Shown here one piece after another: positions 54,601-64,000 of a stretch of 64,000 bases of DNA. The stretch is from assembly GCF_003952385.1 (NCBI RefSeq), contig NZ_CP034444.1:5593001-5657000 (forward strand), in the 5' to 3' direction. How positions within the stretch are numbered: position 1 is the first letter of the stretch; the number at the start of each line of letters is the position of its first letter. The notes beneath the pieces are model-generated. The model was not told where the DNA came from, did no database searches, and saw only the letters and a program-made list of their open reading frames with translations. The DNA comes from Mesorhizobium sp. M1D.F.Ca.ET.043.01.1.1 (GTDB lineage: Bacteria; Pseudomonadota; Alphaproteobacteria; Rhizobiales; Rhizobiaceae). Position numbers and translations under genes: made by a program.

Positions 54601-57600
54601 CTGGGATTGCGCTCTCGATCGCCTATGCGCAATCGAACACGTCGATCGACGGCACGGTCAGGACCGAAATCAACGACAGCGACGTTGATGCCGGCACCGA
54701 TATTACGCTCACCTCCTTGGCCGATGGCGTGATCGACGCCGATGGCGTGGGTGTCTCCGTGTCGCTTTCCGCCGCGGTCGGCTTCTCGCTTTCGGGCGCC
54801 GGCGCGGGCGTCATTATCACCAACGTCATCGGTCAGGACGTCATTGCGGAAATCGGCGACAGCGAGGCCGCTGAAGGCCAGGGCGCGACCGCCGGCAACG
54901 ATGTGCTTCTCAGCGCCACTGATTCCATCAAAAGTACGGCTGACGCGTCGGCCGCCACCGTTTCAGGGGCCGCGAGTTTCGCGGCGGGCGCCCTGGCGAT
55001 TTCAGCCGCACGTGCGAGCAATTCCCTCGAGGGCACCACGCGCGCCGGTATCAAGAAGAGCAAGGTGCAAGCCACTGGTGGCGACGTCGATATCAAGGCG
55101 AAATCGGAAAGCGAGTTGATCGCCACGCCCGAAGCCTATGCGCTTGCCGCGGCGGCCGGTTTTGGCGGCGCGGCCGCTGGCGCAGGGGCGGAAGCAAGCA
55201 ACACCGTCACGCGCACGACCGAAGCCTTCATTCGCAACCAGTCCGACGTGCGGGCGCTGAACGGCCTGTTGACAGTCGAGGCCCACGACCTTCTTAAGGC
55301 AAAGGCCGATGTCGACGTGTTCTCACTCAGTGTCGGCATGGCTTCGTTCGCGGCTGGCGTCGCCTTGGCCAGCAACAACATCGCGTCGGTTACCACGGCG
55401 TCCGTCGAAGGCAGCACGGTACAGTCCGGCCTCGGCAATCTGTTGATTGACGCGGATAGCCAACAGCTTGACGCCGATCTCATCACCCGCAGCGACGCCG
55501 CTGCAATCGGCGCCGGCATTGGTGTGGCAGCGGTAGGCGTTGTCGCTGAAGAAGTCATTGCGTCGCGTGTTGAAGCCTTCGCCAGCGGCTCGACGCTCAT
55601 CGCCGCCGGACAAGTCAATGTCGACGCGGATAGCAACCACAGAGCGACCCCCGAAGTCTTCGGCTTGTCTGCCTCGCTCGGCGTCGCGATTTCGGTGGTC
55701 GATGCGACCGCGATCGTCAGCGGCGCAACGCGCGCCTATATCGACGGCAATTCCACCGTCAGTGCCTCCGGCGACACCAATGTGACGGCGGACAGTCTGT
55801 CTCACGCACTGCCTGACGGCGATTCCGTCGCCGTTGGTGGCGGGATCGGCGGCGCGGCCGCGATCATGGACGCGCAGGTCAATCGCGTGACGGAAGCCTT
55901 CGTCGGCCGGCGTGCGAGCAAGCAGCTTGTGGTCGATACACGGCTCAACAGCATCCAGCTTGACGAGCCGGCAACGCCGTGGGGCGACGCCGAGATCGTC
56001 ACCTACTCGGCTGGCGGCGGAACCGCGATCGGCGGCCTCGTCAGCGGCAAGCAGTATTATGTCTTCCAGAGCTCCGACGGGCGGATCATGCTGGCCGAAA
56101 TCCTGCGCGACGGCGGCAACAACATCAAGCCGCTGGCGGAACAGGACAATCTCAACGGCCGCATTGCGATCGACCTGACCTCCCTTGGCAGCGGCACCAA
56201 CCATCAGTTGATCCGTGCGGGGTTGATAGCCGATGTGGCGTTTAACCCGTCCGAGGTGCTCAACCCTGCACCTTTGACCACGACGGTGCTGGACATCGGC
56301 GCCCACAAGCTCAATGTGCTGGCGAATTCGACTTACGAGGCGCGGGCCGACAGTCTTGCGGCCGGCTTCGGCCTGCTGGGCGGCGCAAGCGTCGCCAAGT
56401 CCTCCGCGAGCGTCGTCGGCGACACTCTCGCCTATGTGGGCGAAGGCGCGACCGTCAAGGCCGGTGGCCTCGATGTCAAGGCCGTGTCACATGACGGCGC
56501 CTATTCGTTGAACGAGTTCTACGCCATAGGCGGTGCTATCGCGGTAAACGTGACTATCGCCGACGCCACGATCGACAGCCGCACCGAGGCGTTCATCGGG
56601 ACGCAGGCAGGCGTCACACCGACCAGCGGCGCCCCGACTGTCGTCACGCTCACCGATGCGGTCGGCGTGGACGGCCGCCTGTTGATCGATGCAAACGGCA
56701 GCCAGACGGCGACGGCCGAGGCCAAAGGCATCGGCGCGTCGTTCGGGGTATCCGTCAACGTATTGCTGCCTACGGCGGACGTGTCGGGCGCGGTGCGCGC
56801 CTATGTCGGCGAGAACACGACGGTCGTCGCCGACCGGCTCGACGTGCTGGCGCATGGCGACGTGATGGATGCGACCGCAACGGTGAGATCCGGCACGATC
56901 AGCGGCATCGCCTCGGTCACGGGTCTGTCTTCGCTCGCGAAGGTGACCGGTGAAGTCGAAGCCTTCATCGGCGCGCACAATGATCGTGGCGCCTCCGCGA
57001 CCCTGGCGCCTCAACTGACCATCTCCGGCAGCGACGCCGGTGACGGCGCCGTCGTCGTTGATGCCGATGCGACCATGGATGCGGTCGCCGATACGTTCCT
57101 CGTCGGCGCAAGCTTCGGCCTGACCGTCAACATTGCCGAACCGAAGGCTGAACTGAGCGGCAAGACCCGTGCCTATGTGCGCGATGGCGTTGCCCTGAAG
57201 GCCGCGTCGCTTGAGATCGAGGCCGGCGATTCGGCGGATCGCGTCCAGTACAACGCAACCGCAACCACCTTTATGCTGAGCCTCGGCGGCCTGGCGTCCG
57301 TCTCTACCCTCACGGCCAATGCGCTGGTCGATGGAACAGTCGAGGCCTATCTCGGTGCGCCGTTCAACGGTCCGGTCACCGGTGGCGCCGGCGTGACTGA
57401 CATTACCGGTGTGGTAACCGTCAACGCCTGGTCGGACATGAACGCGACCGGCGGCATCGACAATGGCGGCTTCGCGCTCAATGTGGGCGGCGTCGCCACC
57501 ATCAGCGTCTTCGACACATTGTCCGACGTGGCCGGCAAGACCCGCGCCTTTGTCGGCCAGGGCGGCACGCTCTGGGCCGCCTCGCTCGACGTCAAGGCGG

Positions 57601-60600
57601 ACGGCGATTATGACGCCAACTCCGATACGACGGCCGTGGCCGTCTCGGGTGCGGTCAGCGCTTCGGACATCAAGGCTACTGCCAAGATAACCGGCGAGGT
57701 TGATGCGCATGTCGGTTCGGCTTCCGGCGTCGAACCGTCCTCCGACATCGGTGTTGTCGATATTGACGGCCAGGTCAACATCACCGCGATCGGCAACATG
57801 CTGGCGACGCCCGACATCGTGAATGTCGGGATTTCCGGGCTCGCCACGGTCTCGCTGCTTGAACAGAACGCCACCGTTTCCGGCAAGGTGCGGGCCTATA
57901 TCGGCCAGGGCGTCGATGTCGACGCAAGCGGCGTAGCCATCCTTGCCGACGCGCCTGAAATGAAGGCGGATGTGCAGGGCGCGAGCATCGCGGTAGGCGG
58001 ATTGGTTGCGGGCAGCGATGTTACCTCCAACGCCACCGTAAACGGTGTCGTCGAAGCCTTTATCGGCGCCGGCAGCAGCCAGGTTGCAGCGAACGTGACG
58101 ACCGACGTCAATGTGGGCGGCGGTGCGATCACGGTCGTTTCAGACAGCAACATGCATGCGGTCGCAAATCTCCTGGGCGTCGACGTGGGCGGGATCCTGT
58201 CTGTCGGCCTTTACAAGCCGACAGCCACCGTCAGCGGCAAGACGTCATCCTTCGTGCGAGACGGGGTGAACCTGCTGGCAGGCACGCTCGACGTCAGCGC
58301 GGGCAAGCTTGGCGGCGTGGACAGGGTTGTCAACAAGGCCGAGGCGAAAGCCAATAGCGTCGGCGTCTCGCTCGTCGGCACCGTGCAGGATCTCGAGGCC
58401 GTTGCGCAAACCAGCGGCATCATCGAAGCCTATATTGGCGCAGCAGACGGCGTGAGCGCCGGCGGCGACCCGAATGCCGTGGTCAAGGTGACCGGCGGCG
58501 CTGACGCCGTCGACATTTCGGCGCGCGGCGACATCGACGCGATCGCCCGCACCGAAGGCGGCGGCGGCGCGCTCGGCGTCACCGTCGGACTTTACAAGCC
58601 GACAGCCATCGCCGGCGGCAAGACGCGGGCCTATGCCGGCGACGGCGCGGACCTGCGCGTGACGGACCTGAACCTGACGGCCGATGGGGATGCGCTGGCC
58701 GATGCCAAGCTCTTCAACGTCACGGTGTCCGGTCTTGCATCCGTTTCCGGCCTCTCGCCCACCGCGATAACCTCCAACGACGTCGAGGCCTATGTCGGCC
58801 GCAACAATGATGCGTCGCAGACGACGCTTGTCGACATCGACATATTGAGCCAGGACGGCCTGTCGCGCGGCCGCATTGACGCGGTCGCCAATGGACGTAC
58901 CGAGGCGAGGGCCGTCACCGAAGGCTTCAGCATCGCCGGTCTGGTCGGCGTGTCGATCACCACCGCTGTCTCCGACATGCAGGGCAAGACCCGCGCCTAT
59001 ATCGGCAAGTACACCGACCTGACGGCGGGAACCGTCAATCTCACCGCGACGGAAGCAACCGCCGCGGCCAATTCGACTGTCACCGCCACCAGCTTCGGCG
59101 GGCTCGCCGATGTCAACGACCTCGAAGCCCGTGCGACCGCCAGCCGGATTACCGAAACCTTCGTCGGCCACGATTCGATCATCGATCTCGGCGGTGCTGC
59201 CCTGACCGGTATCGCCACAACGGCGACCGGCGCATCGATGGCCAACGCTCTCGTCAACGCCGCCTCGGGATCGCTGGGCGTTTCGGCCAGCGATATCACG
59301 GCGATCGCTACGATCGGCGACGGAACCGGGCAATCCTCGCGTACCCGGTCCTATATCGGCGACAGCGCCAAGGTGACCGCGGGCGATGTAACGCTGACCG
59401 CGACCTCCAATACGACTGTCAACGCCGATGTGACCAGCTTCAAGGCCGCTGGCCTTGCAGCGATCTCATCGACCACGATTACCGCCAAGGCCGCGCATGA
59501 CACCGAAGTGTTCGTGGCCGACGGCGCGGACGTGACGCTGAGCGGCGCGCTGACCATGACCGCGACGGGCACGTCCACCTCGGCGCCACAATCCAAGGGC
59601 GTCGGCATCGCCGGCGGTATCGCCTTTGCGTCGACAACCGTCACGACCTGGATCGACAGTGATACGCGCGCTTATATCGGCGAGGACGGCGAACTTTCCG
59701 CGACGAGCGTCAGGCTCCTGGCGGAAGGCCATCACACCGCCGACGCGGCGGCGCTGGGCACCGGCGTTGCCGGACTGGCCTCGGTCACAGCTCTGGACGT
59801 GACTTCGAAGGATACCGGCGGCGCGGAAATCCGCATCGGCGCCGAGGCAAGCGATGCTTCGCAGGGCACGACAAAGATCACCACCACCTCGGGCGGCATC
59901 GACCTCGATGCCGACCTGACGTCGAATGTCAGTTCCACTGCGAAGGCGACAACGCTCAGTGTCGGCGCGTCGATTGGCGACGTCATCACCCGCGCGACCA
60001 ACCAGTCTCAGGTCATCGGCCGGATCGGCGGCAATGTCGATGTGACGTCGGCGGCTGGTTTCGACATGCAGGCCAAGCTGGTCGGCAATTCCATCAGCGC
60101 GGCGACCTCATTGACCGTCGGCGCGGTTGCGATCTCCAATTCCAACACCTTCTCGGATTTCGACGCCTCGCTGGATTTCACCAGTGGCCAGGGTGGCTCG
60201 ATTCATGCTGAAAACAGCGTCAATATCGTCGGTCTTCTCAACCATGATGGCGTCAATTTCCTGCGCGTCTCGGGAGCCACGCCACGCGGCGCAGTCGCAT
60301 CTGCCAACAACGTCATAGGTGGCCTGGCCGCCGTGAGTAATACACAGGTCAATGCCGATGCCAGCTCGACCCTGAACCTGGACATCGACGAAGGCCTGTC
60401 GCTGACCTCCGCATCCGGCGATATCAACATCGCCGGCCGTCATGGCAACGAGGCCTTCGGCGGTGGTTCCACGGCCAGCGGCGGCTTTGTCCGGGTAGAC
60501 TCGGTCGATGTGAACGTGACGGCCGGCGGTTCGACCACGGTGAAGTTCCGCGGCGATGTGGATGACGATACAAACAGTGCCGCCAACAACATCAATGTCG

Positions 60601-63600
60601 ACGCCGTGGCGCTTGCCACGACCACTTCGACCATGTCGTCGGACGGTGGTGGTCTCGCCAATTTCGCATCCGGCAGCGCGGATTCGACGACCGTGCATAC
60701 GATGAACCTGACTTTTGCCGGCGTCGGCAGCATCATGCGCGTTGGCGGCAACATCAAAGGCACGGCCAACCTTGTTACGGACGCCGACTCGGCGGGCCGC
60801 GTCAGCGGTGGCGGGTTCATCAGCGACAGCGCGGTGACGACAAGCGCTTCGGCGACCGGCACGGTGAACTTCGTGATCGGCGATTCCGAACGCGTCGAGG
60901 CGCAGGGCAACATCGAGATGATCGCCCAGCACGGCGCCAACGGCGGCGACGTGTCGGACGGCACGGTCACGGGGTCCAGCGACGCCGGCAATTTCATCGA
61001 CTTCGGCAAACCACACAAGCTGAACGACAGCGCGACGATCACCTGGACGGGCGCTACCACAGGCGGTCTTGTCCAGAACAAGGAATACACCGTCGTCGTG
61101 CGCGACGGAAATACCGTGCAACTCGGCGCCAGGTTCGGTTCGAGCGCCGTCAACGCGGCATACGACACGATCACAATCCCCAACCACACTTTCGTGGATG
61201 GCGACCAGCTGATCTACAACTCGAACGCAGGCGACGTGATCGACGGCCTGTCGAACGGCACCACGTACCAGGTCAAGGTCATCGACGAAAACACGATCAA
61301 GCTGCAGACGCTCGGTTTCGTGGAGGTGTCGGACACATTTACGCGCGGCATGATCGACGATGCGAACGACAAGATTCTCGACGCGAGCACGCCTTTCAAC
61401 AACGGCGACGTGGTGACGTATCGCCCGGCGCAGCCGCGCACGTTCATTCCGGCATTCGTGGACGCCAATGTCACGCTGGACAATCCGGCGACCGAGGCCA
61501 ACGAGTTCTCCGTGAGCCAGGACAACTCCAATGTCGGTCGCATCTATCTGCCCAGCCACGGATTCTCGAACGGCCAGGCGGTGATCTATACCGGTTCAGG
61601 AATAGCCGGGCTGGTCAGCGGCCATACCTATTATGTCATCAACGGCGGCAGCTATACCGGTGCCGTCGGCGTTGCATATAATTTCGATGCAAACTTCATT
61701 CGGCTGGCCGACAATCCTGGCGATACGGTCGGATTCATCGACACCGCCCCGGATCCGGACGTTTATCACGCCCCGGTCGTCAAGAACCTGGTCTTCTCGA
61801 ACACTTTCACTGACAATTCGCTCATCGGCGTGGGCGAGCAGACCCTCAGCAACCTGAATCCGGGTCAAGCCTATTACGTGGTTCAGAAAGATGCCGCCGG
61901 ATACAAGCTGTCGACCAGCTTCAACGGCACGCCGGTCGCGCTGAATCTCAACGGCAATAGCAGCACCGGCACGCATAGGTTGGTCAAGGAAGGCGTCGAT
62001 CTGCAGGACTCCGGACCTGCCTCGGGCCAGACTCTGGTCTACAACATCACCAGCAATTCGATTTCCGGCCTGTTCGACGGGGTCGGCGGTGCAGCCGGCT
62101 TCAACGTGCCGACCTCGGCCGATGGCGTCGTCACCGGTTCGGCCGGCGGTTCGTCCGGCGGCGCCTGGAACAACAAGGACTCGAATACTTCATCCTCTCA
62201 GACGGTTTCGACGAACCTGACGGTGAATGCCGGCGCCATGCTGAAGGGCGCTAATGTCCTGCTTCAGACCGACAGCCGGATGGGATCGGTCGCCACCGCG
62301 GACGGCGGCGGCGGCGGCGGCATCTCGCTCGAAGGAGCGCAGGCCACGGCCACCGGCGTCAACAAGAGCGACATCGTCATCGGTTCCGACGCCAGCATCG
62401 AGGCGCTTCACGACCTCACGGTCAGGGGCATCACCAAGTCCTACGTCTCGTCGGAGGCGCAGTCGTCGAGCGGCGGTCTCGGTGCGGCGAGTGATGGAAC
62501 CGCGACGTCAACATTGAGCTTCGGCATGAAGCAGCAGATCAATGGCGACCTTAAGGCCGGCCATGCCCTGGTTGTCGACAACAAGGTCGACAACAACTCG
62601 GCTGCGCATGCCGAAGCCTATGGCGGCGGCCTCGGGGCCAGCACCAATGTGAGTGCGACCGCACGAGTGCAGGCCGCGGTCGGCTACAAGGGGGCCGAAA
62701 TCATCCTTCAGGGCAACGCCGATCTCGTCGGCGCAACCGTGACGGTGAATTCGGAAATCGTCCGCAACCGTGCCAACGCCAACACCAACACGACCGCCGG
62801 CGGCGCCGGCGGCTCCGCGGTCGCCAACTCGACGGCGACGATCAGCGGCAGCAACGAAGTCGTCCTCGAGCACAGCTCATTCGTGCTCGCCGACACCTCC
62901 ATCCTTATCCAGTCGCTCTATTCCGGCACGGACAACCGCGCGACGGCGAAGTCGAGGCTCTATGCGATCGGCGGCTCGACCACGGCAAACGCGACCGATG
63001 AGGTGACCAACAACGCCAAAGTCGAAGGCTTCTGGGAGGCTGTGCTCAAGGCCACGACAGTCGACGTCAACGCGCTCGATTACAATTTCAGCAATACGCG
63101 CGACCGGAGTCCCGGCGGCTTCTATATCGGCCCTGCTCATAGGGGCGGAAGCGAATCCACCGACCGGAATCGCGACATCTTCTGGGAGGCGCATGTCATC
63201 CTGCTCGGCGAGCCCAATCCCGAACTGGAGATCGACAAGGACGGCGTCATCACCAAACTCGCCAACATCAATTTCCTGGGCGTCAATGCCGGCAAGACGA
63301 TCGGCGACACGCTGGTTGCGGCGAACGCCACCAATCCGCAGGTCATCATCGACGACATCGTCTATGACTCGGCAGGCAAGCTGACCTTCTATGCGAACGC
63401 CGTCTCCGGCGACAACGGCCGCATCTGGGGCAATCACGGGCTGGTCGACAGCCAACGCACCTGGGATTCGGTCAAGATCACGAATTCATCGAAATTCGAC
63501 CTGGTGATCAACCATATCGACACGCTCGACGGGTCGTCGGTCGTCGACATCAAGGTCGACACGATCTACGGCGATACCGGCAACAATCCAGCCGACAACA

Positions 63601-64000
63601 ACATTTCGCTGCATCCGGATGATCCGACAAAGCGGGCCGACGGGGTAACCCCGGCCACGCCGACGTTCGAATTCGACGTGAACCTGCGCCATCCTCAGAC
63701 CGACGTCAGGATTATCAACCTCGCGGCGGCCGGTGTGCCGAACAGCGACATCCTGCTTTACCGCGGCATCGAGAACACGCTGGGCTTCACCAAGATCGAG
63801 AACCAGCGAGGCAACATCTTTGTCGACGAGCTCAATCTTGTGGAAGAGCAGCCGGCGCTCGCCGGACTGTACCTGAATTCGCACCCGGCCAGCGGGCGCC
63901 CTTACGATGAAGGTCTGATCCGCACCAACACGCTCGACGTCGACGCGTCCGGTCATATTGGCGACCAGAACGCCGCCGGAACGCAGCCGCGCAAGGCGCT
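48645..64000 (+). CDS. Giant repeat protein (adhesin), 3' part, separated by the mobile element and running off the window
   Basis: A single frame (codon phase 0) stays open from 48498 to the window end, more than 5,100 codons, without a stop. No ATG or SD lies near its beginning (first near-cognate GTG at 48672), as expected for a severed 3' half. Sequence blocks: 48650-55100, tandem repeats of roughly 60 residues with recurring SGAGAG, NxIxN and AxIxxSxVxAxG; 53151-53510, an EF-hand pair; 55100-60000, longer repeats marked by KTRAYVG and VEAYIG; 55930-56215 and 61000-62000, GLxxGxxYYV modules like those of the 5' part; 62100 onward, a less repetitive C-terminal part with an Asp-rich region. 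It is probably a calcium-binding beta-solenoid surface protein. Currently it may be untranslated. Confidence 0.8.
53151..53510 (+). other. EF-hand/dockerin-like calcium-binding insert in the giant protein
   Basis: Within the adhesin frame, two canonical 12-residue calcium loops are visible: DWNADGVIDFHD (53166-53201) and DIDGDGNITNRD (53442-53477), about 80 residues apart, with an acidic GPDGDPDTLGDN between them. The insert interrupts the solenoid repeats and is the only part of this kind in the window. It may act as a calcium-dependent stiffening or docking element. Confidence 0.75.
61000..62000 (+). repeat. Cluster of GLxxGxxYYV modules in the giant protein
   Basis: Several consecutive modules of the pattern 'DGDxxxYxxxxGxxIxGLxxGxxYxVxxxxxxxIxL' occur here (e.g. 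GLVQNKEYTVVV, GLSNGTTYQVKV, GLVSGHTYYVI, LNPGQAYYVV). Related single modules lie at 55930-56215 and, before the insertion, at 38590-39100. Their presence on both sides of the mobile element supports the two parts being one protein. Confidence 0.65.

Noticed and set aside
48650..55100. CRISPR-like or short tandem DNA repeats
   Set aside because: The repeats are protein-level, about 180 bp or longer, diverged and in frame, without unique spacers or nearby cas genes.

Overview
The window reads as a chromosomal or large-replicon segment of a high-GC alphaproteobacterium, most likely Hyphomicrobiales (Mesorhizobium/Phyllobacteriaceae-like). The grounds are base composition, AapJQMP-type transport genes, HyuA/HyuB genes, many SDR enzymes and paired FCD-type GntR regulators. 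This is an inference from gene content; no rRNA, tRNA or housekeeping marker is present.

Bases 1-9172 hold an osmolyte- or amine-type uptake and catabolism locus. One minus-strand operon encodes a dihydrodipicolinate-synthase-family (DHDPS-family) protein, a betaine-type ABC transporter (binding protein, permease, ATPase), a second DHDPS-family protein, an aldehyde dehydrogenase and an FAD amine oxidase cut by the window edge. It is flanked by an FCD GntR regulator and a divergent GlxA/AraC regulator. Two near-identical 23-bp operator-like sites bracket the gntR gene, so one regulator may control all three units. A lone cyclic-nucleotide-binding/patatin phospholipase gene follows (9832-11676).

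Bases 12124-27840 are all minus strand: two SDRs, a LysR regulator, a polar amino acid ABC transporter, a GlcD-like flavoenzyme, a ThDP enzyme, HyuA, HyuB, a class I aminotransferase and a uronate-dehydrogenase-like SDR, many with ATGA overlaps. Bases 28120-33939 hold a second catabolic locus. A minus operon (3-hydroxyisobutyrate-dehydrogenase-like, shikimate-dehydrogenase-like, SDR, RidA, GntR) diverges from an HpcH aldolase and a DAO-type oxidase across a palindromic operator.

Bases 33940-64000 are the remarkable part. A giant LEPR-XLL-type repeat protein (probable surface or secreted adhesin) starts near 34835 and runs 2.5 thousand codons to 42406. It is interrupted there by a mobile element of about 6.2 kb and resumes in another frame at about 48645, staying open to the window end for more than 5,100 further codons. 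The element carries three translationally coupled tyrosine recombinases, a small TnpC-like coiled-coil protein and a convergent ArdC antirestriction gene, an arrangement like the Tn554/RIT families. Both junctions carry a near-identical hexamer (ACGAGT / ACGGGT). Removing the sequence between them would fuse the two halves into one reading frame of more than 7,600 codons. Whether the element ever excises to restore the adhesin is the main open question.
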